Source: Proteiniphilum sp. UBA4977 (lineage in GTDB: Bacteria; Bacteroidota; Bacteroidia; Bacteroidales; Dysgonomonadaceae). Taken from it: a stretch of DNA of 15,646 bases. Below the pieces are notes generated by a model. It worked only from the letters and a program-made list of their open reading frames with translations, did no database searches and was not told the DNA's origin. Shown in pieces: positions 1 to 8,282 of the stretch; the stretch's first letter is position 1, and every line of letters begins with the position of its first letter. The translations under genes and the position numbers were made by a program. The DNA lies in assembly GCA_002398565.1 (NCBI GenBank), contig DGZP01000062.1, positions 1 through 15,646 of the forward strand, given 5' to 3'.

Positions 1-72
1 TAAAAGAGGCTTGCCGGCTTTTAACTGCTCCAGCGCCTTGGCTTGAAAGGACTTGTAATCAAAATCTTCCAT
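1..72 (-). CDS. IS256-family transposase, N-terminal fragment (runs off the left edge)
   Basis: Only the first 24 codons are in the window; they begin MEDFDYKSFQAKALEQ and end KAGKPLL. This resembles the start of Bacteroidetes IS256/mutator-type transposases, which open with a short acidic/aromatic stretch and an 'ALEQLK.GKPL' segment. The catalytic DDE part lies outside the window, so the family call rests on this short N-terminus together with the IS256-like terminal repeat 43-69 bp upstream. The ATG at 72-70 is the only sensible start. The gene is read on the same strand as the hybrid sensor gene and away from it. The transposase would cut and rejoin the element's ends. Intactness cannot be judged from here. 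Confidence 0.6.
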   Translation of the reverse strand, partial: MEDFDYKSFQAKALEQLKAGKPLL

Positions 73-75
73 AAT

Positions 76-130
76 GTAAACTGTTGTGTAAAAGTAATAA
101 AAAAATGATTTATTCTTTGACACAGTTTAC
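76..130 (-). repeat. Inverted repeat (predicted hairpin) just before the transposase start
   Basis: Positions 76-94 (GTAAACTGTTGTGTAAAAG) are an imperfect reverse complement of 115-130 (CTTTGACACAGTTTAC). Nine outer bases pair perfectly (GTAAACTGT with ACAGTTTAC), followed by a looser inner part and an approximately 20-base AT-rich loop. In a transcript reading into the element the 3' arm would end three bases before the transposase ATG and could cover the ribosome landing site. IS10 and IS50 use this kind of folding to limit translation from read-in transcripts; its use here is an inference. Confidence 0.5.
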
Positions 131-141
131 TTTACAGTCTC
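115..141 (-). repeat. Terminal inverted repeat of the IS256-type element
   Basis: A 27-base end is read inward on the minus strand from 141 to 115. It shares the inner TGTGTnAAAG motif with IS256-family ends. The matching opposite end is outside the window, so the pairing is inferred. Confidence 0.55.
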
Positions 142-216
142 ATCCGTCCTGACTTGTCCCCTTCAGATTACCAACTTACACAGTTCATGGGATACTCCCG
201 TAGGCATTGTACACGT

Positions 217-3200
217 TCACCGTATACGATGATTTTTCACATACTCACCCGGATTAATACCCACTTCCTTTTTAAAAACGGTACTGAAATATTTCGGATC
301 GCTAAATCCCAATTCATACGCGACTTCTGAAACGCTTAATTTCCGATGAACTAACATTTGGCGGGCAATGTTGATTTTTACTTTCTTTATTAATTCGTTG
401 GGAGATATTCCGATCAAAGCTTGCAGTTTACGGTAGAAAGTAGGTTGGCTCATATTAAATATTTCATAGAGGTCAGCAGTTGTAAAATCTTTTTCTAAAA
501 CATTTTCTTCAATCGTTTTGATAACATTCTCAAGAAACTCTCTGTCTATGTCATTGTTTGTGTATTGTTCCACATTATAGGCTCCTGTATCCGCTGAAAA
601 AGATTGAGCCTGTAGCTTTCTATTATTTACTAAGCTCTTAATATTTGCAATTAAAACGGACATTTCGAATGGCTTTGTGATATACGAATCTGCCCCGGCA
701 TCATATCCTTCAATTTTATGCTCAATATTATGTCTGGCTGAAAGCATTAATACCGGAATATGGGAGTACTTCACATCCTTTTTCATTCTTGAAACAAGTT
801 CAAGACCATCCATTTCAGGCATAAGAATGTCGGTAACTAACACATCCATAACTCTTTTTTCAAGTATCTCTAACGCTTCTTTTCCGTTCTCAGATTTTAA
901 AACAATAAAGTCCTGCTTCAAAGCTTCGTACATTAATGCCAAAAGCTCTTTATTGTCTTCTACAAGAAGTACTTTTAATTTATTATATTCTGCCTCCCCT
1001 TCAATTCTATTCTCATCTGTTAACTGATAATTTATATTTTCGGAAGTGAAAATCATTTCGCTATTATCGGGATAGTTCTTAATCGGAATAGTAACAATAA
1101 AAACGGATCCTCTATCTTCCTCCGATTCCACAACAATATTGCCATCATGTAACTTCACCAGATCATAGGTTAACGATAACCCAATGCCAATGCTTTGTAC
1201 TTCTAAATTTCGGTAATTACCATTATAAAATCTGTTAAAAATATTTTTTTGTTCTTCTTTACTCATCCCATACCCGGTATCTTCCACTTTGATAAGCAAA
1301 TGTTCCGTACCTTCCGATTCGGTAACATCCACTGTAACCAAGACACTCCCTCCTTCTTTATTATATTTTATCGCATTCGACAATAAATTATATATGATCA
1401 TATCTAATTTATCTCTATCGACAAACCCTTTTATCGTTTCATGTAAGGAATAAAAAGAAAGTGAGATATTTTTCTCCAAGGCCATTGAAGCAAAATGAAC
1501 ATCACACAGTTCTCTTACAAACGATACAAACTCCACCGACATGAGTTTCAATTTCACATTCTCTGTCTCTACTCTTCTGAACTCAATAATCTGTTCCAAT
1601 AACCTCACTAAGCGATCTGCATTCACTTTCATGGTCTGCAGATAACCAACATCTTCATGATACTTATTTTTTAAGTTATCAATCGCACATTTTATGATGG
1701 TGACAGGCGTAAAAAACTCGTGGGAAATATTGGTAAAGATATTGAGCTTGGTTTGATAAATCTCTTCCGATTTTTCTCTCTCAACCTCCTCTGCAGCTAT
1801 TATTCTCTTTAATTTCAATTGGTTGCTAAAATAGCGAAAAATGGATAAACCCACAAACCCGAAAAAAATGAAATAGAAAAAATACGCATAAGCGGTCTGC
1901 CAAGGCGCCGGCTTCATTTTGATATGTAAGATAGTCGGCGACTCACACCATATTCCTTCTTCGTTGGTTGCTTTTACTTTAAATATATATTCCCCTCTGG
2001 ATAAATTATTGTAATTCACAGAGTGGCTTTTAGAACTTACATAGACCCAGTTTTTATCGGCACCTTCAAGCTGATACGCATACTTCACCGCCATGTTGTT
2101 GTTATACAACAGAGAAGAAAATTCAATCCGGATGTTATTTTGTAAATGTGACAGCGTCAATTGATTTTCATAAGGGATCTCACTCTTAATCATCTTTTCT
2201 CTTTCATCCAAAGGAAAATCTTCTATCGGACGATTGGCGATTGCAATTCCGGTAATAACGGGAGAGGGTGCAAACAATACCCTTTCCCTTTTTTCAGGAA
2301 TAAAGGTGACAAATCCGTTTTTTCCTCCGTAGAACAGTTCATTTTTATCGTTTTGAAACGAAGAATTCAGATTGAACGTGTTGATGAAAACACCTTCATC
2401 TTCGGTATATATTTTTATTTTCTCACCATAGGGAAGATCTTCGTTGTAGCATATTAATCCATTTCCCGTACCCAGCCACAAATTCCCCCAATTGTCTTCA
2501 TTTATACTGAAAATGGCATCATCGGGAATAAGTGGCATGCTATCGATAATATTGAACTTATCTTTCTCCTTGTCATAGAGGCTTAATCCTCCGCCTTTAG
2601 TCCCAATCCAGATTCTTTTCTGATGATCTTGAAAAGAACACAACACATCGTTGTTATTTAATTTCCCATTGTCAAAGGAATAACGCTCCATATTCTTTAT
2701 GTTGTCTCCCTGAACGGAGTATTTAAATAGGCCATTATTATTCGTTCCGATCCAAAGATTTTCCTCTGCATCAGCCAATAATGTATTGATATTCAGTTTA
2801 GAATTCACTATATCCTGATGATTATACCTAAAAACATATTTGTTCTCGGACTGTTGATATGTTGCACAGATTAAACCTCTGTTTGTGCCAATCCATATAT
2901 CCTGTGTCTGAGAGTTTTTTATAATAGAGCGAATAGCCAGATTTTTCGGGTCAACCCCGGTTATCACTTTTTTTTCCACCGAAATAATTTCGTTGCCATT
3001 GAATTTAACAATGTAAAGGCCGTCATATCGGGTACCCAGCCAGAGTTCATTTTTCATTGGCGGTTTATAAAAAGTATATATGCTATTCGCTTCAGAACTT
3101 ATCTTTTTTAATATCAAATTCTCATTGTACAGTTGAAATTTATTGTTCTCAGGGTCGAATAACCCCAATACGAAAGAATTAAGCCCAAGCCAGAGTAATC

Positions 3201-4338
3201 CTGTTTCATCCTGATATATAGCAGTAACCGAAGATTGTAAATGTTCTTCAGCAAGAATGCCCGACAGGTTAAATTGATCAAAATTTATCTCTCTCGTCTT
3301 GAATGCATTCACTCCGATACCATACATTGAATACCAGATCAAATTGGAACGGTCGGTGTATAATGTATAAATTTCTTCACTTGATACTTTGATAGAATTT
3401 GAAACATCAACCACACTATCTCTGTTATGCCTGTTTGTTTGCTCTATTATTTGTATCCCGTCAGATGTAGCTAAGAATATATGACCTTTATCTGGGTCTT
3501 CCTGGACAGCATAGACAACCGGATAATACATGCTTTTGTTATTTTTGGGAACTGCAAACTTTGTAAGTTTGCTATGAGAAGGCCGATGAGGGTTCTCTAT
3601 TCGCCACACTCCATATTTATCCCATGTTGAAAACCAGATATGATGGTCTGAATCTTCGTATATATAATTTACAATCAACTTTTCTTTATCTTTAAGATAA
3701 GGATAATCCACAAATTGATTTGTATTTAAATTATACACAAGATAACCACTCTCCCATCCGCCAATCCACATATAATTTTTTGAATCAATGAAAATTGTCT
3801 TTATATAATTCCAATTTACGTTTTCAGAGTGTTTGTTTAATTCAATCTTATCGAAATAATGGGTGTCTTCATTAAAGCAATATAATCCATCACTTGTTCC
3901 AAAATAGACGACATTATCGGCAGAAACAGCTATCGCGCTTATGTCAAGTTTACTTATGTCATGATCAAATGAAATTAGTTTACCCGTGCGTAATTCAAGC
4001 ATATTCACTCCTTTCTTCGTGCCAATCCATAACCGTTTATTTTTATCTTCGGCCATGCAGCGGATTAAATTATCTGTAAGAAGCTGGGGATTTAAATAAT
4101 TGGATTTATACACTTTAAATTCATAGCCATCAAACCGGCATAAGCCGTTATTGGTACCAAACCACATAAATCCCTTGGAATCTTGCAAAATACAATTGAC
4201 CTCATTGGATACTAATCCGTGAAGCTGACTGAGGTTCTGCTGATATACGGAATGATAATATAATTCATTTGCACTTGCAGCAAGCGTATAAAGCAATAAT
4301 GTAAAAAAAAATATCAGCTTTTCGAAAATTTTATCCAT
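217..4338 (-). CDS. Hybrid two-component system protein (HTCS): sensor kinase fused to response regulator
   Basis: One-protein sensor and regulator of the type that, in Bacteroidetes, senses glycan fragments in the periplasm and activates polysaccharide-utilisation genes. Order over 1373 residues: signal peptide about 1-23; 14 propeller motifs of the form LWIGTxxGL between about 57 and 675, enough for two seven-bladed propellers; Y_Y_Y domain about 730-808; membrane segment about 813-837; HisKA with H873; HATPase with N984/N988, D1020-G-x-G and GIGLSL at 1051; receiver with E1127/D1128, phospho-acceptor D1170 and K1222; AraC-type DNA-binding domain about 1270-1370. Length and order match the family. 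The H-box reads SHEFFTP where SHEFRTP is usual. The start lies 33 bp after the ComM stop on the same strand, suggesting co-transcription. The gene looks A+T richer than comM by eye. No susC/susD genes are nearby, so the target is unknown. Confidence 0.95.
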   Translation of the reverse strand: MDKIFEKLIFFFTLLLYTLAASANELYYHSVYQQNLSQLHGLVSNEVNCILQDSKGFMWFGTNNGLCRFDGYEFKVYKSNYLNPQLLTDNLIRCMAEDKNKRLWIGTKKGVNMLELRTGKLISFDHDISKLDISAIAVSADNVVYFGTSDGLYCFNEDTHYFDKIELNKHSENVNWNYIKTIFIDSKNYMWIGGWESGYLVYNLNTNQFVDYPYLKDKEKLIVNYIYEDSDHHIWFSTWDKYGVWRIENPHRPSHSKLTKFAVPKNNKSMYYPVVYAVQEDPDKGHIFLATSDGIQIIEQTNRHNRDSVVDVSNSIKVSSEEIYTLYTDRSNLIWYSMYGIGVNAFKTREINFDQFNLSGILAEEHLQSSVTAIYQDETGLLWLGLNSFVLGLFDPENNKFQLYNENLILKKISSEANSIYTFYKPPMKNELWLGTRYDGLYIVKFNGNEIISVEKKVITGVDPKNLAIRSIIKNSQTQDIWIGTNRGLICATYQQSENKYVFRYNHQDIVNSKLNINTLLADAEENLWIGTNNNGLFKYSVQGDNIKNMERYSFDNGKLNNNDVLCSFQDHQKRIWIGTKGGGLSLYDKEKDKFNIIDSMPLIPDDAIFSINEDNWGNLWLGTGNGLICYNEDLPYGEKIKIYTEDEGVFINTFNLNSSFQNDKNELFYGGKNGFVTFIPEKRERVLFAPSPVITGIAIANRPIEDFPLDEREKMIKSEIPYENQLTLSHLQNNIRIEFSSLLYNNNMAVKYAYQLEGADKNWVYVSSKSHSVNYNNLSRGEYIFKVKATNEEGIWCESPTILHIKMKPAPWQTAYAYFFYFIFFGFVGLSIFRYFSNQLKLKRIIAAEEVEREKSEEIYQTKLNIFTNISHEFFTPVTIIKCAIDNLKNKYHEDVGYLQTMKVNADRLVRLLEQIIEFRRVETENVKLKLMSVEFVSFVRELCDVHFASMALEKNISLSFYSLHETIKGFVDRDKLDMIIYNLLSNAIKYNKEGGSVLVTVDVTESEGTEHLLIKVEDTGYGMSKEEQKNIFNRFYNGNYRNLEVQSIGIGLSLTYDLVKLHDGNIVVESEEDRGSVFIVTIPIKNYPDNSEMIFTSENINYQLTDENRIEGEAEYNKLKVLLVEDNKELLALMYEALKQDFIVLKSENGKEALEILEKRVMDVLVTDILMPEMDGLELVSRMKKDVKYSHIPVLMLSARHNIEHKIEGYDAGADSYITKPFEMSVLIANIKSLVNNRKLQAQSFSADTGAYNVEQYTNNDIDREFLENVIKTIEENVLEKDFTTADLYEIFNMSQPTFYRKLQALIGISPNELIKKVKINIARQMLVHRKLSVSEVAYELGFSDPKYFSTVFKKEVGINPGEYVKNHRIR

Positions 4339-4346
4339 ATTACGAG

Positions 4347-4362
4347 TACAAATTTATTTGTA
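4347..4362. promoter_or_regulatory. Small palindrome and possible -7 element before the HTCS gene
   Basis: Arms TACAAAT and ATTTGTA are separated by two bases, 8 bp before the HTCS ATG. The minus strand reads TAAATTTG at 4356-4349, matching the Bacteroidetes -7 consensus TAnnTTTG, but no -33 element sits at the right distance and a start here would leave almost no leader. It may be an internal promoter, a regulator site, or chance in AT-rich spacer. Confidence 0.25.
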
Positions 4363-4371
4363 AAAATACTA

Positions 4372-5910
4372 TTATCGCGCCCAACTTTCCCTGTCGAGAT
4401 TCCGGTAATTAATGGCTTCCGCCAGGTGAACCGGCTTGATCTGTTCGCTCCCCTCCAGATCGGCGATGGTCCGTGACACCTTTAGAATACGGTCATAAGC
4501 CCTGGCGGAGAGGCTGAGGCGTTCCATCGCCGTTTTCAGAAGACTTAATCCCGCATTGTCGGGGGATACATACTTGTGCAGCGCCTTCCCGCTCATCTGG
4601 GCATTGCAATAAATACCCCTTACTCCACGAAAACGGGCCTGCTGTATTTCCCTTGCCTTCACCACGCGCATACGGATGTGATCACTGCGCTCGGCCGATG
4701 TACGGTCTGAAATCTTATCGAAAGGGACGGGTGTAATTTCAATTTGTATGTCGATCCGGTCGAGCAATGGTCCCGATATTTTGTTCAGATAGCGTTGCAC
4801 CGCTCCGGGAGGACATACACATTCTTTATCGGGATGGTTGTGAAAACCGCAGGGACAGGGATTCATGGCAGCCACAAGCATGAAGCTGGCCGGGTAATCC
4901 ACACTGAAACGGGCGCGGGAAATGGTGATCCTGCGATCCTCCAGTGGCTGACGCATAACCTCTAGTACATTCCGGTTAAACTCTGCCAACTCATCGAGAA
5001 AAAGCACACCATGATGCGCCAGGCTGATTTCACCCGGTTGCGGATAAGCACCACCTCCCACCATGGCCACATCGGAGATGGTATGGTGTGGCGAACGAAA
5101 CGGCCTCCGGGTCATCAGCGACTTATGCAGCCCCATCTGGCCTGCGACGCTGTGTATGCGGGTAGTCTCAAGTGCTTCATCCAGCGAAAAAGGCGGAAGA
5201 ATAGACGGCATGCGTTTGGCCATCATCGATTTACCCGACCCGGGCGGCCCCACCATGATTATGTTGTGCCCGCCTGCAGCAGCTACCTCCAGTGCACGTT
5301 TCACATTTTCCTGTCCCTTCACATCAGAGAAATCGGAATCAAAAGCATTACCTCCTTCCTGAAATTCACGTACTATGTCTACCAGGGTGGGTGCCGGGAT
5401 GTGTAGCCCGTTAAAAAAACCGACTACCTCACGAATATTGTCCATGCCATATACTGTCAATCCCTTTACTACAGCCGCTTCTTTCGCGTTGGCTGAAGGC
5501 AGGATAAATCCCCTGAACCCTTTTTCTTTTGCCATGATGGCAACAGGAAGAGCTCCTCTGAGCGGAAGAATACTACCATCCAACGACAACTCTCCCATCA
5601 TCACATAATCATTCAGCTTTTCAGGGCTAACGGAACCTGAAGCTGCCAGAATACCAACAGCCAAAGGCAGATCGTACGCCGAACCCTCTTTACGGATATC
5701 GGCAGGCGACATATTGATAACTATCTGCTGTCGGGGGAATTTCAAGCCATTGACCTCCAGGGCAGAGACAATTCTTTCATGACTCTCTTTTACGGATGTA
5801 TCCGGAAGCCCCACGAGCATGAAACGGATACCTCTCGAACAGTTTACTTCAATGGTAATGAGCGTGGCATTGATACCCTGTACAGCCGCTCCAAACAATT
5901 TGACCAGCAT
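4372..5910 (-). CDS. comM: YifB/ComM family magnesium-chelatase-like AAA+ ATPase
   Basis: ComM is a hexameric AAA+ helicase that promotes branch migration during integration of transformed DNA in Haemophilus and Vibrio; the role in Bacteroidetes is less studied. The 512-residue protein has the usual family length. The N-terminal domain (about 1-170) has the Lon-protease-like fold region with MGELSLDG at 105-112. The AAA module follows with Walker A GPPGSGKS (221-228), SPHH at 273-276, Walker B VLFLDE (302-307), a cysteine cluster C352, C354, C364 and C366 that could bind zinc, and a C-terminal Mg-chelatase domain (about 415-510) containing LSARAYDRILKVSRTIADLE. It lies 21 bp after the lipoprotein stop and 33 bp before the HTCS start, all on the minus strand. 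The start MLVKLFGAAVQG is the conserved family start. Cytoplasmic. Confidence 0.93.
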   Translation of the reverse strand: MLVKLFGAAVQGINATLITIEVNCSRGIRFMLVGLPDTSVKESHERIVSALEVNGLKFPRQQIVINMSPADIRKEGSAYDLPLAVGILAASGSVSPEKLNDYVMMGELSLDGSILPLRGALPVAIMAKEKGFRGFILPSANAKEAAVVKGLTVYGMDNIREVVGFFNGLHIPAPTLVDIVREFQEGGNAFDSDFSDVKGQENVKRALEVAAAGGHNIIMVGPPGSGKSMMAKRMPSILPPFSLDEALETTRIHSVAGQMGLHKSLMTRRPFRSPHHTISDVAMVGGGAYPQPGEISLAHHGVLFLDELAEFNRNVLEVMRQPLEDRRITISRARFSVDYPASFMLVAAMNPCPCGFHNHPDKECVCPPGAVQRYLNKISGPLLDRIDIQIEITPVPFDKISDRTSAERSDHIRMRVVKAREIQQARFRGVRGIYCNAQMSGKALHKYVSPDNAGLSLLKTAMERLSLSARAYDRILKVSRTIADLEGSEQIKPVHLAEAINYRNLDRESWAR

Positions 5911-5931
5911 GCAACATACGTTGTATGATAC

Positions 5932-7050
5932 TTAGTTTCCGGAATTTTTTCCGATCACATCCACCACTCCCTGGGCGGGAACATTACGTACCTTAATGGT
6001 ACCGTCAGGTGCAATCAGCACATTGAAAGGAATGAATTGCACATTGAAAGTTTCCACAATATCTGATCCCCAACTTTTCTTTTCAGGGACAACGGTCCAC
6101 GGAATAGAGTCATTCACAGCATAGTTAATGGGGTAAATATCGGAATCTATATAAATCGTGACAAACGACACACTGTCTTTGTTCACGTTGGCATATTCAT
6201 TTTTCAGAAGTGCGACCGTTTCCCGGGATTCAATTCCTGCAGTAGAGATAAATGACAGAAGCAGAAATTTTCCCTGAAAATCGTGAGAATAAATATCTTT
6301 ATTATCTTTATCAGTCAACCGGAAATAAGGCATCTGCGCTCCTTCGGCAGAAAGATTTATCTTATCGGAATAAGAACGTAACCTCGCTGCAAACTGTGTT
6401 TTTTCTATATCACCCTCTATATAATCCAATACCCTTTTCAATGCCTTCGGATTATCGCTGTTCATGAAAAAGTTACTGATCAGAATAAGACTGGAAAATT
6501 TTGCCGGATGCTCTTTGATGAATTCTTCCGCCTTCAGCGTCAGTTCATGATTAAGTACATTCAACTTCGCGATCTCGTCATGGCGGGTAATTGAGTTGTT
6601 TGTAACAACGTCAGATTTCTTTTCCATGAGCAGGTTCGCCAACAATTGTCCCCGCTGGGTAAGCAAGTCGGTGTTGTTTATCTTGAAAGTGGTAAGATCA
6701 TTGTTGATCTCATTTCCTTTTATTCTGATGAGATCAGGCAACCGTGCATCGCCATCCACACTGATCTTCTCTCCCGAATTGGCAAAAACAACCGCAGCAC
6801 TTTCGTAATTATTCAAATAGAGAGAAAAGGTAGTCAGTGTATCAATATGACATCTGTAGTTAAATCTTCCCCTACTGTCGATGGCAATGGTATCGATGGC
6901 AAGTGTGTCGGCCGACAAATAAGATGCAAGAATATAGGGAAAATCAAGACTGGTTATTTTTCCTTTAATAGAGGTACCTCCCTCCCTATTACATGAAATA
7001 GCGCTCCATAAAATGAAACAATAGATGCATATTTTAGTCCATTTACCCAT
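5932..7050 (-). CDS. Lipoprotein with DUF4369 and thioredoxin-like domains, CxxC missing
   Basis: A 372-residue exported lipoprotein: signal peptide 1-19 with lipobox SAIS-C20. A DUF4369-like beta domain follows (about 27-120: IKGKIT, then YLSADTLAIDTIAID), then a helical linker, then a TlpA/AhpC-like thioredoxin fold (about 237-365: GAQMPYFRLTDKDN, FLLLSFIST, VSFVTIYIDSD, and a cis-proline-like site FIPFNVLI with P341). This layout is common in Bacteroidetes. The place where FWASWCGPC would stand reads FISTAGIESRE (267-277), so both active cysteines are gone and ordinary disulfide exchange is not possible. It may bind a partner or ligand instead. It is the first gene of a probable transcript with comM and the HTCS gene. 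A good promoter lies about 80 bp upstream of its ATG. Confidence 0.85.
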   Translation of the reverse strand: MGKWTKICIYCFILWSAISCNREGGTSIKGKITSLDFPYILASYLSADTLAIDTIAIDSRGRFNYRCHIDTLTTFSLYLNNYESAAVVFANSGEKISVDGDARLPDLIRIKGNEINNDLTTFKINNTDLLTQRGQLLANLLMEKKSDVVTNNSITRHDEIAKLNVLNHELTLKAEEFIKEHPAKFSSLILISNFFMNSDNPKALKRVLDYIEGDIEKTQFAARLRSYSDKINLSAEGAQMPYFRLTDKDNKDIYSHDFQGKFLLLSFISTAGIESRETVALLKNEYANVNKDSVSFVTIYIDSDIYPINYAVNDSIPWTVVPEKKSWGSDIVETFNVQFIPFNVLIAPDGTIKVRNVPAQGVVDVIGKNSGN

Positions 7051-7131
7051 ACAACCCTATTTTATCGATTCTATTCTTTTTGGTTTTATACGTCTCATTT
7101 TCGTGAAATTTCCCAAAATCATATAGAATGA

Positions 7132-7162
7132 CAAAGGTACAGTGTTTTTTTAAATATTCAAA
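7132..7162 (-). promoter_or_regulatory. Bacteroidetes-type promoter for the lipoprotein-comM-HTCS genes
   Basis: On the minus strand TTTG (7162-7159) is followed by 19 bases and TACCTTTG (7139-7132), an exact match to the primary sigma consensus TTTG-N19-TAnnTTTG. Transcription should start near 7125, giving a leader of about 75 bases before the ATG at 7050. Confidence 0.8.
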
Positions 7163-7263
7163 CATTTTCACATATTTTTAACTGTTGAGTTTTTTTCTCG
7201 TGAAACAATACGATGAAAAAATAAGGACAGGGATTTTTTTACGCGAGTTAGAAATAAAATCGT

Positions 7264-7271
7264 TAGTTTTG
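7264..7271 (+). promoter_or_regulatory. Possible -7 element of the glycosyltransferase promoter
   Basis: TAGTTTTG fits TAnnTTTG and lies 21 bases before the chosen ATG at 7293. No convincing TTTG is found 19-21 bases upstream, so this is a weak call. A start near 7278 would exclude the upstream TTG at 7185 as the translation start. Confidence 0.4.
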
Positions 7272-7292
7272 TATGTTTTAAATGAATATTGC

Positions 7293-8282
7293 ATGTCTTT
7301 CTCTATCATCATCCCGCTCTATAATCGTCCCGAAGAAGTGGACGAACTGCTTTCAAGTCTTTGTGAGCAAACCTTCATGGAGTTTGAAGTGATTATTGTG
7401 GAGGATGGTTCTACCCTGAAAAGCGATGCGGTAGTAGATAAATATCGTGACAGGCTGGATATTACCTATTTTTACAAAACAAATTCCGGGCCTGGTCTCT
7501 CCAGAAATGCAGGTGCCGAGAGGGCAAAAAATGATTATCTTATTTTTTTCGATTCAGACTGTGTTATCCCGCCACATTACATGGAGACCGTCTCCCGCTC
7601 GCTGCAAGAAAACTTTACAGATGCATACGGGGGTCCCGATGCCGCACTGCCTTCATTTACTACTGTACAAAAGGCAATCAACTATTCAATGACTTCTTTT
7701 TTCACAACCGGCGGCATCAGAGGGAAGTCACGATCGATGGACCGGTTTTACCCCCGCAGTTTTAACATGGGCGTATCACGACCGGCATTTAAGGCCTTAG
7801 GTGGTTATGGCAGCATGCGTTTCGGTGAAGATATAGATTTCAGTCTCCGGTTGCTGGATGCCGGCTTCCGGACAACACTCATTAAGGAAGCCTATGTATA
7901 TCATAAAAGAAGATCCACCTACCGACAGTTTTTTAAACAAGTCCACAATTCCGGTATAGCCCGCATAAACCTGTATCTGGAACATCCCGGCTCACTGAAA
8001 GCGGTACATGCCCTTCCCGCTCTTTTTGTCATCGTCATGACAATTATCTTATTTCTTTCAGCGCTTTACCCATTCCTGCTGGCTATTCCTCTTCTCTATA
8101 GCCTTGCCATCTTTACAGATTCTCTGAGGCTGTATAAATCGTTCAAAATAGCCTGTTACAGTATCGTTGCCGCATGGATACAAACCACTGGATACGGAAG
8201 CGGCTTCCTGTCGGCCGTGTGGCGCCGTCTCATCCTGAAACAGGCCGGTTTTAGCGCATTCGAAAAAAAATTCTACAATTAG
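7293..8282 (+). CDS. Family 2 glycosyltransferase with C-terminal membrane segments
   Basis: A 329-residue GT-A fold enzyme that moves a sugar from a nucleotide donor to an acceptor, probably at the inner face of the cytoplasmic membrane. It opens with the classic strand and motif SFSIIIPLYNRPEEV. EVIIVEDGS (32-40), the metal-binding DSD at 87-89, and a second acidic site FGED (177-180), the likely catalytic region, follow. Hydrophobic segments lie at about 241-257, 259-278 and possibly 286-305. The frame is open further back to a TTG at 7185, but those 36 residues lack GT2 character. The ATG at 7293 places the conserved IIIPLYN at the usual position. Donor and acceptor cannot be read from sequence, and no polysaccharide gene cluster surrounds it. 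Its stop codon overlaps the upp stop. Confidence 0.9.
   Translation: MSFSIIIPLYNRPEEVDELLSSLCEQTFMEFEVIIVEDGSTLKSDAVVDKYRDRLDITYFYKTNSGPGLSRNAGAERAKNDYLIFFDSDCVIPPHYMETVSRSLQENFTDAYGGPDAALPSFTTVQKAINYSMTSFFTTGGIRGKSRSMDRFYPRSFNMGVSRPAFKALGGYGSMRFGEDIDFSLRLLDAGFRTTLIKEAYVYHKRRSTYRQFFKQVHNSGIARINLYLEHPGSLKAVHALPALFVIVMTIILFLSALYPFLLAIPLLYSLAIFTDSLRLYKSFKIACYSIVAAWIQTTGYGSGFLSAVWRRLILKQAGFSAFEKKFYN

Larger units (their letters stand above)
1..141 (-). mobile_element. End of an IS256-family insertion sequence, continuing beyond the left edge
   Basis: Read on the minus strand from 141, the outer 27 bases begin GAGACTGTAAAG and finish ACTGTGTCAAAG. IS256 itself, from memory, has a 27-base end finishing TGTGTAAAAG, so both length and inner sequence agree. 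The transposase ATG follows 69 bp inside this end, a usual distance for the family. The host flank starts at about 142, only 75 bp beyond the stop of the hybrid sensor gene. The other end and the target duplication lie outside the window, so the exact border could shift by a base or two. Confidence 0.6.

Noticed and set aside
5011..5406. 131-codon frame antisense to comM
   Set aside because: It lies opposite the Walker A and B region of a conserved ATPase and has no features of its own.
7185..7292. N-terminal extension of the glycosyltransferase from a TTG
   Set aside because: GT2 proteins start just before the first IIIPLYN strand, as with the ATG at 7293; the extension covers the likely -7 element.
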